Source: Rubrivivax sp. (lineage in GTDB: Bacteria > Pseudomonadota > Gammaproteobacteria > Burkholderiales > Burkholderiaceae_C). Taken from it: a DNA stretch of 64,000 bases. The DNA lies in NCBI GenBank assembly GCA_020248915.1, contig JADCGP010000012.1:124001-188000 (forward strand). The letters run 5' to 3'. The position numbers and the translations under genes were made by a program. Shown one piece after another: positions 49,973-60,787 of this stretch (positions are counted from its first letter, which is position 1; each line of letters begins with the position of its first letter). The notes beneath the pieces were generated by a model that was not told where the DNA came from, ran no database searches, and saw only the letters and a program-made list of their open reading frames with translations.

Positions 49973-52042
49973 GTGCTCGCCGAGACCAACCCGCTGCTTG
50001 CCCCCTGGTCCGCGCCCCACGGGCTGCCCCCGTTCGAGGCGCTGCGCGCCGCCCATTTCGGCCCGGCGCTGGCTGCCGCGATGACGGAGCACCGTGCCGA
50101 ACTCGCCGCGGTGGCCGCGGCGCCCGGCGTGCCGGGCTTCGAGGACACGGTGGCCACGTTCGACCGCAGCGGCGCGCGGCTGCGCTGCATTCTCGCGGTG
50201 TTCCAGTGCCTGACGGCCAGCGCGACGAGCCCCGAGCTCCAGGCGGTGCAGCGCGAATTGGCCGCGCCGCTGGCGGCCCACTTAAACGCCGTCTACACCG
50301 ACCAGGCGCTGTTCGCGCGCATCGACGCGTTGCACCGCGAGCGCGACGCACTCGGGCTTGATCCGCAGTCGCTGCGCATGCTCGAGCGGTTGCACCTGGA
50401 CTTCGCGCGCGCCGGCGCGCAGCTCGACCCGCCAGCGCGCGAGCGCAATGGGCGTATCGCCGAGGAACTGGCGCAGCTGACCACGCGCTTCGCCCAGCAC
50501 GTGCTGCACGACGAGTCGACCTGGCTGCTGCCGCTGCGCGGCGAGGCCGACCTGGCCGGCCTGCCGGCCTCGCTGCGCGAGGCTGCGCGACGGGCGGGCG
50601 CCGAACGCGGTCACGACGGCCCTGCGCTGACGCTGTCGCGTGGGCTGGTGGTGTCGTTCCTCGAGTTCAGCGAGCGGCGCGACCTGCGCGAGCAGGTCTG
50701 GCGCGCCTGGGTGGGCCGCGGGGAGCACCCTGGCGAGTCGGACAACCGCGAAGTGGCGCGGTCGATCCTGCGGCTTCGCCGCGAGCAGGCGGCCCTGCAC
50801 GGGCACGCCTGCCATGCCGACCACGTGCTGTCGGACACGATGGCCGGCAGCCGTGCCGCCGTGGCCGGGTTGCTGGACGAGGTGTGGCCGCGCGCGCTGC
50901 GATCGCTCGGGCATGAGCGGGCACTGCTGCACGAGGCGATGCGCCGTGCCGGCGTCGACCCCCAGGCCACGCCGCTCGAGCCCTGGGACTGGCGCTACTG
51001 GGCCGAGCGCGTGCGACGCGAGCACTTCGCCGTCGACGACGCCGAGGTGCGGCCGTACTTCGCGCTCGAGCGCGTCGTCGAGGCGGCCTTCGACTGCGCC
51101 GGCCGCCTGTTCGGGCTGCGCTTCGTCCCGTGCGCATCGGCCCCGGTCTACCACCCCGACGTCCGCGCCTACGAGGTGCGCGAGGCCGACGGCCGCCTGC
51201 TCGGCCTGTTCCTGCAGGACAACTTCGCCCGCGCCACCAAGCGCAGCGGGGCTTGGATGAGTGCACTGCGCTGGCAGCACCGCAACGGGCCGGACGGCTC
51301 GGCGTCGCTGCCGGTGATCCTCAACAACAACAACTTCGCGCGTGGCGCCGAGGACGCGCCGACGCTGCTGTCGCTGGACGAGGCGCGCACGCTGTTCCAC
51401 GAGTTCGGCCACGGCCTGCATGGCCTGCTGTCGGACGTCCGCTTCGAGCGGCTGTCGGGAACCCAGGTGCTGCGTGACTTCGTCGAGCTGCCGTCGCAGA
51501 TCTTCGAGCACTGGATCGAGCAGGACGAGGTCCTGGAGCGCCATGCCCGGCACTGGCAGACCGGTGCCCCGATCCCGCGTGCCCTGGTGCAGCGGCTGCA
51601 GGAGGCGCGGCGCTTCGGGCAGGGCTACGAGACGGTGCGCTACGTGGCCAGTGCCCTGACCGACATGGCCGTGCACTCGCTGCCCGATGCCGAGCCGCCG
51701 GCCGACCTGTGCGCCTGGGAGGACGAACTCCTGCGCGCGCACGGCCTGCCGCCCGAGGCCGGCCTCAACCACCGCCTCGTGCACTTCCAGCACCTGTTCG
51801 CCGGGGGTTACGCGGCCGGCTACTACGTGTACCTGTGGGCCGAGGTGCTCGACGCCGATGGCTTCGAGGCCTTCGTGGAGGCGGGCAGCCCGTTCGCGCC
51901 CGAGGTGGCGGGGCGTCTCAGGCGTCACGTGTACGCCAGCGGCAACTCGGTCGACCCGACGCAGGCCTACCGTAGCTTCCGCGGGCGCGACGCGACCGTG
52001 CAGCCGCTGCTGGCGCAGCGCGGCCTGCTCGAGCCGGCCTGA
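49973..52042 (+). CDS. M3-family metallopeptidase (oligopeptidase/Dcp-like)
   Basis: A thimet-type zinc peptidase of 689 residues. The active site is LFHEFGHGLHGLL with the third ligand Glu in the next helix, and it is followed by DFVELPSQIFEHW, a pattern nearer to peptidyl-dipeptidase Dcp than to PrlC. It degrades short peptides in the cytoplasm or periplasm; no signal peptide is evident. GTG 49973 has GAGGT at 7-base spacing; GTG 49958, overlapping the previous stop, is the alternative start. Confidence 0.9.
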   Translation: MLAETNPLLAPWSAPHGLPPFEALRAAHFGPALAAAMTEHRAELAAVAAAPGVPGFEDTVATFDRSGARLRCILAVFQCLTASATSPELQAVQRELAAPLAAHLNAVYTDQALFARIDALHRERDALGLDPQSLRMLERLHLDFARAGAQLDPPARERNGRIAEELAQLTTRFAQHVLHDESTWLLPLRGEADLAGLPASLREAARRAGAERGHDGPALTLSRGLVVSFLEFSERRDLREQVWRAWVGRGEHPGESDNREVARSILRLRREQAALHGHACHADHVLSDTMAGSRAAVAGLLDEVWPRALRSLGHERALLHEAMRRAGVDPQATPLEPWDWRYWAERVRREHFAVDDAEVRPYFALERVVEAAFDCAGRLFGLRFVPCASAPVYHPDVRAYEVREADGRLLGLFLQDNFARATKRSGAWMSALRWQHRNGPDGSASLPVILNNNNFARGAEDAPTLLSLDEARTLFHEFGHGLHGLLSDVRFERLSGTQVLRDFVELPSQIFEHWIEQDEVLERHARHWQTGAPIPRALVQRLQEARRFGQGYETVRYVASALTDMAVHSLPDAEPPADLCAWEDELLRAHGLPPEAGLNHRLVHFQHLFAGGYAAGYYVYLWAEVLDADGFEAFVEAGSPFAPEVAGRLRRHVYASGNSVDPTQAYRSFRGRDATVQPLLAQRGLLEPA

Positions 52043-52138
52043 GGGCCGCGTTCGCGTCCGGTCGCGCCTGGCCGCACGCAAGCGCGAGCGGGCCGCGACC
52101 GCCACCCCCAGGACCTGACGAACCACCGGAGGACCCCC

Positions 52139-53158
52139 ATGTTCGACACCGCCATCGCCGGCAGCCTGCCCAAGCCCGCCTGGCTCGCCGAGACCGGCAA
52201 GCTCTGGCCTAAGTGGCAGTCCGAGGGCGCCGCGCTGGCGCAGGCCAAGCTCGACGCCACGCTGCTGTGGATCAAGGTGCAGGAGGACGCCGGCCTCACG
52301 GTGATCGGAGACGGCGAGATGAGCCGCCAGCACTTCGTGCACGGCTTCCTCGAGCGCGTCGAGGGCATCGACTTCGAGCACAAGGTCGAGATGGGCATCC
52401 GCAACGACCGCTACAAGGCCATGGTGCCGCAGGTGGTGGCGCCGCTCGCGCTCAAGGGCCGCGTGCACGAGACCGAGGCGCGCCTGCTGCGCGCGCACAC
52501 CGCGCGGCGCACCAAGTTCACGCTGCCGGGCCCGATGACCATCGTCGACACCGTGGCCGACCGCTTCTACGGCGACCGCGTGACGATGGCGATGGCCTTC
52601 GCCGACCTGCTCAACCAGGAGGCGCGGGCGCTCGAGGCCGACGGCATCGACGTCGTGCAGTTCGACGAGCCGGCCTTCAACGTCTACCTGGAGGAGGCCG
52701 CCACCTGGGGCGTGCGGGCGCTGGAGCGCGCGGCGCAGGGGCTGAAGTGCACGACGGCCGTGCACATCTGCTACGGCTATGGCATCCAGGCGAACATCGA
52801 CTGGAAGAAGACGCTCGGCCAGGAGTGGCGCCAGTACGAGAAGGTGTTCCCGGCGCTGGCCGCCAGCTCGATCGACCAGGTCAGCCTCGAATGCATCCAC
52901 TCCCACGTGCCGGCCGAGCTGATGGCACTGCTCGCGGGCAAGGACGTGATGGTGGGCGTGATCGACGTGGCCAGCGAGGCGGTCGAGACGCCCGAGGAGG
53001 TAGCCGCCACGATCGAGCGCGCGCTGCGATACGTTCCCGGCGAGCACCTGATCGCGTGCACGAACTGCGGACTGGCGCCGATGTCGCGCGCTGTCGCCGA
53101 GGCCAAGCTGAAGGCGCTGGCCGACGGGGCCGCGCTGGCGCGGGCGCGCCGTGCCTGA
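52139..53158 (+). CDS. core methionine synthase (MetE C-terminal type, MesD-like)
   Basis: A 339-residue protein corresponding to the catalytic barrel of cobalamin-independent methionine synthase, without the MetE N-terminal half. AGSLPKPAWL opens the protein, LPGPMTIVDT and FDEPAFNVYLEE are in the middle, and zinc ligands are expected in VHICYGYG and CTNCGLAP. It resembles the core-MetE group that includes MesD, which in studied bacteria needs the partner MesX (DUF1852); no such gene is adjacent here. GGAGG lies upstream of the ATG. Confidence 0.88.
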   Translation: MFDTAIAGSLPKPAWLAETGKLWPKWQSEGAALAQAKLDATLLWIKVQEDAGLTVIGDGEMSRQHFVHGFLERVEGIDFEHKVEMGIRNDRYKAMVPQVVAPLALKGRVHETEARLLRAHTARRTKFTLPGPMTIVDTVADRFYGDRVTMAMAFADLLNQEARALEADGIDVVQFDEPAFNVYLEEAATWGVRALERAAQGLKCTTAVHICYGYGIQANIDWKKTLGQEWRQYEKVFPALAASSIDQVSLECIHSHVPAELMALLAGKDVMVGVIDVASEAVETPEEVAATIERALRYVPGEHLIACTNCGLAPMSRAVAEAKLKALADGAALARARRA

Positions 53159-53173
53159 CGCCGTGCGGGCCGC

Positions 53174-53401
53174 ATGAGCCTGAACTGGCGCCGGCTGTGG
53201 CAGCCGCGGCGGCTGCTGTTCTGGCAGATGCTGGTGTTCAACGTCCTGTCCAGTCTCTGCGCCTGGGCGCTGCGCGAGCTGCCGCTGAACACGCTGGGCA
53301 CGCTGCTGGTGGCGTTCGTGGCGCTGCTGAACGTCGGATTCGGGATGCTTGCGGCCTGGGTGCTGATGCGTGACGAGCCGGCGGCTCGCGGCGGGCTCTG
53401 A
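53174..53401 (+). CDS. small two-helix membrane protein
   Basis: A 75-residue protein with two hydrophobic segments (LLFWQMLVFNVLSSLCAWAL and LLVAFVALLNVGFGMLAAWVL) joined by a short loop and preceded by a basic, Trp-rich N-terminus. It is an inner-membrane protein of unknown function, 15 bases after the MesD-like gene and 24 bases before gluQ. Confidence 0.7.
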   Translation: MSLNWRRLWQPRRLLFWQMLVFNVLSSLCAWALRELPLNTLGTLLVAFVALLNVGFGMLAAWVLMRDEPAARGGL

Positions 53402-53425
53402 GCCGCACGGGCGGCCGTCGCGGCA

Positions 53426-54361
53426 ATGGACGCGCCCGCCTGCACCGGCCGTTTCGCACCGTCGCCCACCGGGCCGCTGCACGCCGGCTCGCTGGTGGCC
53501 GCGCTCGGCAGCTGGCTCGACGCGCGCGCCCGCGGCGGGCGCTGGCTGGTGCGCATCGAGGACGTCGACGGCCCGCGCTGCGTGCCCGGTGCCGAGGCCG
53601 AGATCCTGCGCCAGCTCGCGGCCTGCGGGCTGCAGCCCGATGCCCCGCCGTGGCGGCAGTCGGGGCGCGGCGCGGCCTACGCCGAGGCGCTGGCGCGCCT
53701 GCGCGCGGCCGGCCTCGCCTATGACTGCGGCTGCACGCGGCGCGACGTCGAGGTTGCGCTCGCCGCGGCCGGCCACGCGCACGCGCGCGACGCCGAGCGC
53801 GTCTATCCGGGCACCTGCCGCGGCGGCCTGGGGGGCAGGGCACCGCGCGCGGTGCGCCTGCGCACGCTGCGCGGCGGCCTGCCGGTCGTCATCGGGTGGA
53901 CCGACCGCCGCCTCGGCCCGCAGCGTCAGGACGTGACGGCCGAGGTCGGCGACCTCGTGCTCCAGCGCGCCGACGGGCCGTGGGCCTACCAGCTGGCCGT
54001 GGTGGTGGACGACGCCGCGCAGGGCATCACCGACGTCGTGCGCGGCGAGGACCTGGCCGACAACACCGGACGCCAGATCCTGCTGCAGCGCGATCTGGGG
54101 TTGTCCACCCCGCGCTACCTTCACCTGCCGCTGGTGCTGGGGGCCGACGGGGCCAAGCTGAGCAAGCAGAACGGCGCGGCGCCGCTGGACCTGCGCGATC
54201 CGGTGACCGCGCTGCAGGCCGCGGCGCGGGTGCTGGGCCTGCCGCGCCTCGAGGCGGCCGCGCCCGCGGTTTGGCTGGCCGCGGCGGTGCCGGCCTGGGC
54301 TGGCATGATGCGCGTCCCCTTGAACCCCGCGAACGCGTCGTCCGACGCGACCCCACGATGA
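53426..54361 (+). CDS. gluQ: glutamyl-Q tRNA(Asp) synthetase
   Basis: A 311-residue truncated GluRS paralogue that attaches glutamate to queuosine in tRNA-Asp. It has [23 protein letters not shown], the zinc-type Cys residues in CGCTRRD and YPGTCR, and the KMSKS variant KLSKQNG. The anticodon-binding domain of true GluRS is missing, as expected. The C-terminus after about residue 285 is not conserved. Its stop overlaps the FKBP gene start (ATGA). Confidence 0.94.
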   Translation: MDAPACTGRFAPSPTGPLHAGSLVAALGSWLDARARGGRWLVRIEDVDGPRCVPGAEAEILRQLAACGLQPDAPPWRQSGRGAAYAEALARLRAAGLAYDCGCTRRDVEVALAAAGHAHARDAERVYPGTCRGGLGGRAPRAVRLRTLRGGLPVVIGWTDRRLGPQRQDVTAEVGDLVLQRADGPWAYQLAVVVDDAAQGITDVVRGEDLADNTGRQILLQRDLGLSTPRYLHLPLVLGADGAKLSKQNGAAPLDLRDPVTALQAAARVLGLPRLEAAAPAVWLAAAVPAWAGMMRVPLNPANASSDATPR

Positions 54362-54720
54362 CCATCATCACCACTGCCAGCGGACTGCAGTACGAGGACA
54401 CCGTCGCCGGCTCCGGCGCCGAGGCCGGCGCCGGCCAGCGCGTGCGCGTGCACTACACCGGCTGGCTGCACGACGCCGGCGCGCCGCAGCAGCGCGGCCG
54501 CAAGTTCGACTCCAGCAAGGACCGCGGCGATCCGTTCGCATTCCACCTCGGCGCCGGGCAGGTCATCCGCGGCTGGGACGAGGGCGTCCAGGGCATGAAG
54601 GTCGGCGGCACGCGCGTGCTGACGATCCCGCCCGAAATGGGCTACGGCGCGCGCGGCGCCGGCGGCGTGATCCCGCCGAACGCGACCCTCGTGTTCGAGG
54701 TGGAACTGCTGGCGGTCTGA
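54358..54720 (+). CDS. FKBP-type peptidyl-prolyl isomerase
   Basis: A 120-residue single FKBP domain: [70 protein letters not shown] and FEVELLAV. No signal peptide is seen, so it is a cytoplasmic proline isomerase helping protein folding. It is coupled to gluQ by a four-base overlap and converges with the helicase gene. Confidence 0.94.
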   Translation: MTIITTASGLQYEDTVAGSGAEAGAGQRVRVHYTGWLHDAGAPQQRGRKFDSSKDRGDPFAFHLGAGQVIRGWDEGVQGMKVGGTRVLTIPPEMGYGARGAGGVIPPNATLVFEVELLAV

Positions 54721-54748
54721 CCCGGCGCGGGCCGGCCCGCCAGCGCCT

Positions 54749-56137
54749 TCAGCGGCCGCGATCGCCCGCGCGGGCCTGAGGCCCTGGGCCCGTGCGGGCC
54801 TGCGGCCCGGGCCCGCGACGGGGACCACCGTGGCCGGCACCAGGGGCCTGCCCATGGCCCCGCGGCCGGCCGGGGCCGCCGCGGTGGGCGGCCGGGCCGG
54901 GCCGGCCCTTGCGCGCGGCCGGCGCGGCGTGCGCCGGCGCGGGCCGCGGCTCGGCGCGCTGCGGCTCCAGGCCCGGCACCACGCTGGCCGGGATACGCTG
55001 CGTCGTGAAGTGCTGGATGCGCTGCAGCTGCCCGAAGTCGCGCCGCTCGGCCAGCGTCACCGCGAGGCCCGTGCGTCCGGCGCGGCCGGTGCGGCCGATG
55101 CGGTGCACATAGTCCTCGGCCTTCATCGGCAGACCCAGGTTGATGACGTGGCTGATGGTGGGCACGTCGAGGCCGCGCGCGGCGACGTCGGTGGCCACCA
55201 GCACGCGCAGGCGGCGGTTGCGCATCGCCTGCAGCACCCGGTTGCGGCGGCCCTGCGGCAGGCCACCGTGCAGCGCCTCGACCTCGTGGCCGATCTCGGC
55301 CAGGTGCGCGGCCACGCGCTCGGCGTCGATCTGCGTGCTGGTGAAGACGAGCGCCTGCTCGATCTCGCGCGCGGCCAGGATGTGCTCGAGCAGGGCCTGC
55401 TGGTGGCGGCGGTCGTCGGCCCAGTGCAGGCGCTGCTCGATGTCGGCATGGGCCTCGGTGTGGTGGGCGACGTCGATGCGCTCGGGCTGGCGCAGCAGCT
55501 CGGCCGCCAGGTGCCCGGCGTGGCCGTCGAAGGTGGCGCTGAACATCACCGTCTGGCGCGCCGCCGGGGTGGCCGCGGCGATCGTGCGCAGGTCGTCGAT
55601 GAAGCCCAGGTCGAGCATGCGGTCGGCCTCGTCGAGCACCAGCAGCTCGACGGCGTCGAGACGCGTGACGCGCGCGCCCAGGTGATCGAGCAGGCGGCCG
55701 GGCGTGGCCACGACGATGTCGGGCGTGGCGCCGAGCATGCGCTGCTGCAGCCCGTAGGGCACGCCGCCGACCACGGTGGCCACCGTGAGGTGGGGCACGT
55801 GGCGGCCGTAGTCCTGCGCCGCCCGCGCGACCTGCTGTGCCAGCTCGCGCGTGGGCGCGAGCACCAGCACGCGCGGGCTGCCGTTGCGCGGCGGACGGCT
55901 GCCGCGGCCGGTGGGTGACGCGGCCGCGGCCGCGGCGCGCGCGGCGAGCACGCGCGCCAGCGCCGGCAGCATGAAGCTGGCAGTCTTGCCGCTGCCGGTG
56001 CGGCTGCTGACGCGCAGGTCGCGGCCTGCAAGCGCGGCCGGAATGGCCGCCGCCTGCACGTCGGTGGGAACGGCATAGCCGGCGGTGGCCAGCGCGCGCA
56101 GCAGCGGCTCGGGCAGGCCCAGGGTGTCGAAGCTCAT
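54749..56137 (-). CDS. DEAD-box RNA helicase, RhlE-like
   Basis: A 462-residue ATP-dependent RNA helicase with all motifs: Q-motif region VPTDVQAAAIPAAL, motif I RTGSGKT, PTRELAQQ, TPGRLLDHL, DEAD in LVLDEADRMLDLGF, SAT, and HRIGRTGRAGRTG. The C-terminal 90 residues are low-complexity Ala/Gly/Pro/Arg, typical of RhlE tails that bind RNA. It assists ribosome assembly or RNA decay. The start at 56137 gives the conserved MSFDTLGL opening. Confidence 0.93.
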   Translation of the reverse strand: MSFDTLGLPEPLLRALATAGYAVPTDVQAAAIPAALAGRDLRVSSRTGSGKTASFMLPALARVLAARAAAAAASPTGRGSRPPRNGSPRVLVLAPTRELAQQVARAAQDYGRHVPHLTVATVVGGVPYGLQQRMLGATPDIVVATPGRLLDHLGARVTRLDAVELLVLDEADRMLDLGFIDDLRTIAAATPAARQTVMFSATFDGHAGHLAAELLRQPERIDVAHHTEAHADIEQRLHWADDRRHQQALLEHILAAREIEQALVFTSTQIDAERVAAHLAEIGHEVEALHGGLPQGRRNRVLQAMRNRRLRVLVATDVAARGLDVPTISHVINLGLPMKAEDYVHRIGRTGRAGRTGLAVTLAERRDFGQLQRIQHFTTQRIPASVVPGLEPQRAEPRPAPAHAAPAARKGRPGPAAHRGGPGRPRGHGQAPGAGHGGPRRGPGPQARTGPGPQARAGDRGR

Positions 56138-56370
56138 CGGGTCTCTCGCACGGGTCCGCGGGCATCCGGCTCGAAGGCGCGGGCGCACGCGGTCACGCCA
56201 GCCGCTCCCTCGGATCTCGAGGGGCACGCCGCGTGAGGGTGGGTCGCGGGGTCTGCGGGGGCGGACACAGGGTGTCCGCGGTCCCGGATGCGACGGCATC
56301 GCCGCCGACCGGAAGTGCAGGCTCCGGGTTCGGGACCCGGGGTGCGCCGCGTACGAGGCCAGGGAGATGA

Positions 56371-56398
56371 ACGAAAACGGCCCCGGATGCCGGAGCCG
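56371..56398 (-). terminator. intrinsic terminator of the PHP gene
   Basis: On the minus strand CGGCTCCGG and CCGGGGCCG form a 9-bp stem (one G-T pair) with the loop CAT, followed directly by TTTTCGT. It starts 13 bases after the stop of the PHP-domain gene. This is the clearest intrinsic terminator in the window. The 273-base gap (56138-56410) contains nothing else that I recognise. Confidence 0.75.
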
Positions 56399-56410
56399 CT
56401 GGAGCGCATT

Positions 56411-57364
56411 CTAGCCGATCGCCCCTGTTCCTGCCGGCGAGTCGGTGCGGCCGGACGAAGGGGATGCCGGGCGACCGTCAGCACGGCTGTCCGCGAGGTC
56501 GGCGAAGCGGCCCTCGATGCGGTGTGCCAGTGCGCTCCACACCGGCGTCAGCCGGCCGGGCAGGTCGGGCAGCGCGCCGAGGCCGGTGCGGCTCTCCTCG
56601 GGCGAGTGGAAGTCGCTGCCGCGCGAGGCCAGCAGCCCGAACTCGAGCGCGGTGTCCGCGTAGCGCAGCCGCTCGGCCTCGCTGTGGCTGCCCGTGAGCA
56701 CCTCGACGCCGCGGCCGCCATGGCCCACGAACTCGGTGAACAGCGCGTACTCGAGCGTGGCGTTGAAGCGCGCGTAGCGCCCCGGATGCGCGATCACGGC
56801 CACGCCCCCGGCGCCGGTGATCCAGCGCACCGCGTCGCCCAGCGACGCCCAGCGGTGCGGCACATAGCCCGGGTTGCCCGGCGTCAGGTAGCGGCGGAAC
56901 ACGGCGTGCGTGTCGGCGCAGACGCCGCGCTCGACGAGGAAGCGCGCGAAGTGGGTGCGCGAGACCAGCTCGGGATTGCCGACATGGGCCAGCGCGCCTT
57001 CCAGAGCGCCATCGATGCCGACGCGGGCCAGCCCCTCGGCCATCTGCCGCGCCCGCTCGCGACGCCCGGCGCGCGTCGCGGCCAGGCCCGCTCGCAGCGC
57101 CGCGTCCTCCGGGTCGATGCCCAGGCCAACCACGTGCACCGTCTCGTCGGCGAAGCTGACCGAGATCTCGGTGCCTGCCAGGAAGGCCATGCCATGGTCG
57201 AGCGCGGCCGCGCGCGCCTCGGCCAGCCCGTCGACTTCGTCATGGTCGGTCAGGGCCCAGAGCTGGACCCCGGCGGCCGCGGCCCGCCTCGCGAGCTCCG
57301 CCGGCGGCAGCGTGCCGTCGGAGACGGTGGAGTGCGAGTGCAGGTCGGCGTTGATCAGGTGCAC
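56411..57364 (-). CDS. PHP-domain phosphoesterase (RNase AM/YciV-like)
   Basis: A 317-residue metal-dependent phosphoesterase. PHP metal ligands are in NADLHSHSTVSDGTL, LTDHDEVDGLAEA, AGTEISVSF, AVIAHPGRYARF and SRGSDFHSPEE. This matches the family of E. coli YciV/RNase AM, a 5'-3' exonuclease acting on nucleoside 3',5'-bisphosphates and rRNA ends. It is followed by a strong intrinsic terminator. Confidence 0.92.
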   Translation of the reverse strand: MHLINADLHSHSTVSDGTLPPAELARRAAAAGVQLWALTDHDEVDGLAEARAAALDHGMAFLAGTEISVSFADETVHVVGLGIDPEDAALRAGLAATRAGRRERARQMAEGLARVGIDGALEGALAHVGNPELVSRTHFARFLVERGVCADTHAVFRRYLTPGNPGYVPHRWASLGDAVRWITGAGGVAVIAHPGRYARFNATLEYALFTEFVGHGGRGVEVLTGSHSEAERLRYADTALEFGLLASRGSDFHSPEESRTGLGALPDLPGRLTPVWSALAHRIEGRFADLADSRADGRPASPSSGRTDSPAGTGAIG

Positions 57365-57438
57365 ATAGCCATTATCCCGGCCCGTCGCAGCCCGCGTCTG
57401 CGGGCCGCTCGGGCCGCGGTCAGGCCCGCCGTGCAGCC

Positions 57439-58716
57439 CTACTCGCCGCGCAGCTCCACCGCCGGCTGCACGCGGCTGGCGCGCCAGCTCGGGTACAGCG
57501 TGGCCACGAAGGCCAGGACCAGCGAAGCCAGTGCGATCGGCACGATGTCCGAGGCGAGCGGCTGGCTCGGCATGCGGTCGATGTAGTACACGCTGGCCGG
57601 CAGCAGCGTGGCCCCGAGCAGCCTCTCCAGCGCCGGCACCAGCGTACCGAGGTGCGCGGCGACGGCGACGCCGAGCGCCACGCCGCCGGCGGTGCCGAGC
57701 ACGCCCGCCGCGGCGCCCTGCACGAAGAAGATGCCCATCACGCTGCGCGGGCTGGCGCCCAGCGTGCGCAGCACGGCGATGTCGGCCCGCTTGTCGGTCA
57801 CCGTCATCACCAGCGTGCTGACGAGGTTGAACGCAGCCACCGCGACGATCAGCACCAGGATCAGGCCGAGCATGCGCTTCTGCAGCGCCACTGCCTCGAA
57901 CCAGGTGCGGTTGACCTGCGTCCAGTCGCGCACCAGCAGCGGGCCGGGCAGCCGGGCCGCCAGGCCGGCGGCGACCGCGGGCGCCGCCAGCGGCTCGGCC
58001 ACGCGCAGCGCCACCGCGGACGGGCCGCGAAGCCCGGCCAGCTCGGCGGCGTCGTCCAGGTGCACCAGCGCGAGCGTGTTGTCGTACTCGTAGTGCCCGG
58101 CGTCGAACACGCCGGCGACGGTGAAGACCGTGCTGCGCGGCAGTGTGCCGGCCTGGGGCGCCGTCGCATCCGCGGGCGCGGGCACCAGCACGGCCACTGC
58201 GTCGCCGGCCCGCACCCGCAGCGCACGCGCCAGCTCGGCGCCCAGCACGATGCGACGCCCGCCGCCGGCCAGCTGCCGCAGCGTGCCGGCGGCGTCGAGG
58301 CGTCCGGCCAGCGTCGTCAGGCCGGCCTCGGCCGCCGGGTCGATGCCGCGCAGCAGCGCGCCGCGCAACATGTCGTCTCGGCCCACCAGGCCCTGCAGCA
58401 GCACGAACGGGGCGGTGGCCTGCACCCGCGGGTCGGAGCGCGCGGCGGCCGCCACCGCGCGCCAGTCGGGCAGCGCGCCACGCTCACCGGCGTACAGCTC
58501 GACGTGGGCGATCGCGTCGAGCATGCGGTCGCGCACCTCGGTGCGGAAGCCGTTCATCACCGACAGCACGACGATCAGCGCCGCGACGCCCAGCGCGATG
58601 CCGAGCACCGAGACGCCGGCGATGAAGGAGATGAAGCGGTTGCGACGGCCGGCGCGACGCCCGGCGCGCAGGTAGCGCCAGCCGACCTGCCACTCGTAGG
58701 AAGACCAGGGTGCCAT
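57439..58716 (-). CDS. lolE: LolC/LolE-type lipoprotein-releasing permease, second copy
   Basis: A 425-residue inner-membrane component. [30 protein letters not shown] forms the first transmembrane segment, a periplasmic domain of about 200 residues follows, and three further helices end the protein ([22 protein letters not shown], and two more). It releases lipoproteins to LolA. It closely resembles the permease at 59426-60721. The name lolE is given by position only; LolC and LolE cannot be told apart with certainty here. Confidence 0.87.
   Translation of the reverse strand: MAPWSSYEWQVGWRYLRAGRRAGRRNRFISFIAGVSVLGIALGVAALIVVLSVMNGFRTEVRDRMLDAIAHVELYAGERGALPDWRAVAAAARSDPRVQATAPFVLLQGLVGRDDMLRGALLRGIDPAAEAGLTTLAGRLDAAGTLRQLAGGGRRIVLGAELARALRVRAGDAVAVLVPAPADATAPQAGTLPRSTVFTVAGVFDAGHYEYDNTLALVHLDDAAELAGLRGPSAVALRVAEPLAAPAVAAGLAARLPGPLLVRDWTQVNRTWFEAVALQKRMLGLILVLIVAVAAFNLVSTLVMTVTDKRADIAVLRTLGASPRSVMGIFFVQGAAAGVLGTAGGVALGVAVAAHLGTLVPALERLLGATLLPASVYYIDRMPSQPLASDIVPIALASLVLAFVATLYPSWRASRVQPAVELRGE
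57472..57505. repeat. 34-bp direct repeat, copy 1 (3' end of lolE)
   Basis: This 34-base sequence is identical to 59459-59492. Both copies encode the LYPSWRASR segment close to the C-terminus of the two Lol permeases. The identity suggests duplication or gene conversion between the paralogues. Confidence 0.7.
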
Positions 58717-58734
58717 TGCCGCCGCGCGCCGCGT

Positions 58735-59425
<691 letters not shown>

Positions 59426-59433
<8 letters not shown>

Positions 59434-60721
59434 GACGCAGGGCCTCGGCGGGGTCGGTGCGGCTGGCGCGCCAGCTCGGGTACAGCGTGGCCGCCAGCGA
59501 CAGCGCCGCGGCAATCAGCGCCACCGGCACGATGTCGGCCGCCATCGGCTGGCTCGGCATGCGCGTGATCAGGTAGACGTTGCCCGGCAGGAAGGCGATG
59601 CCCAGTGCATGCTCGATCGCGGGCACGACGACGTCGAGGTTCCAGGCCAGCGCCAGCCCGAGCCCGAGCCCCGCCGCGGTGCCGATCAGGCCGGCGGCGG
59701 CCCCCTGCACGACGAAGATGGCCATGATGCTGCGCGGCGTGGCGCCCAGCGTGCGCAGGATCGCGATGTCGGCCCGCTTGTCCGTCACCGTCATCACCAG
59801 CGTGGCCACCAGGTTGAACGCGGCGACGGCGACGATCAGCGTGAGGATCAGGAACATCATCCTCTTCTCGAGCTGCACGGCGTCGAACCAGTGCCGATGG
59901 GTGCGCGTCCAGTCGCGCACCTCGAGCGCCGGGCCGAGCTGGCGCTGCAGCTCGGCGCCGACCGTCCGCGCGGCCTGCGCGTCGTCCAGCCGCAGCTGCA
60001 CGCCGGTCACGCCCCCCGTGCGCAGCAGGCGCGCCGCGTCCTCCAGGTGGACCAGCGCCAGCGTGGCGTCGGCCTCGGCGTGGCCCGACTCCCACACGCC
60101 CGCGACCACGAACAGCCGCGTGCGCGGCACGATGCCCGCCGGCGTGACCTGCCCGGCAGGCGCGACGAGGCTGATGCGGTCGCCGATGCGCACGCCGAGC
60201 TGGCGGGCGAGCCCGGCGCCGAGCAGCACGTTCCACGACTGCGGCGCGAGCCGGGCGAAGGCGGCCACCTCGGCCGCCGCCAGCGGCGTGACCTGCGCCT
60301 CCGCCGCGGGCTCGACGCCGCGCAGCGCGATCGCGGCCAGCCGCCCGTCGTGGCCCGCCAGCGCCTGGGCGGCGACGAACGGGGCCGCGCCGCGCACCGA
60401 CGGGTGCCGCGCCGCCAGCGCCGCGCTGGCGGCCCAGTCGGGCAGGGCGCCGCCGTCGGCCGCGTGCAGCTCGACGTGCGCCACCGCGGCCAGCATCCGG
60501 TCGCGCACCTCCTTCTGGAAGCCGTTCATCACCGACAGCACGACGACGAGGGCGGCCACCCCGAGCGCGATGCCGAGCACCGACACCGTGCTGATGAAGG
60601 ACAGGAAGCCGTTGCCCGCCCCGGCGCGCCCGGCGCGCCCGGCGCGCGTATAGCGCCAGCCGACCTGCCACTCGAAGGGCCAGGCGCGGGGCCGGGCCGG
60701 GCGGGGCGGGGCTGCGGACAT
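59426..60721 (-). CDS. lolC: LolC/LolE-type lipoprotein-releasing permease, first copy
   Basis: A 431-residue permease with [30 protein letters not shown] as first membrane segment, a periplasmic domain, and the C-terminal helices ([22 protein letters not shown] and others) ending in [19 protein letters not shown]. It is strongly similar to the downstream permease. Its 3' end overlaps lolD. The name lolC is positional. Confidence 0.87.
59459..59492. repeat. 34-bp direct repeat, copy 2 (3' end of lolC)
   Basis: Identical to 57472-57505 and in the same position of the paralogous permease gene. Confidence 0.7.
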
Positions 60722-60787
60722 GGCCGGCGATGCTAGCGCCCGCGTGCCGCGGCCGCCGGGGGCGCGGCGCCGGGATAATCAGCGCCC

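Noticed and set aside
50282..54124. A 1280-codon open frame on the minus strand
   Set aside because: It runs antisense through the M3 peptidase, MesD-like and gluQ genes, is rich in His, Arg, Gln and Val as expected for a shadow frame in very GC-rich DNA, and shows no domain.
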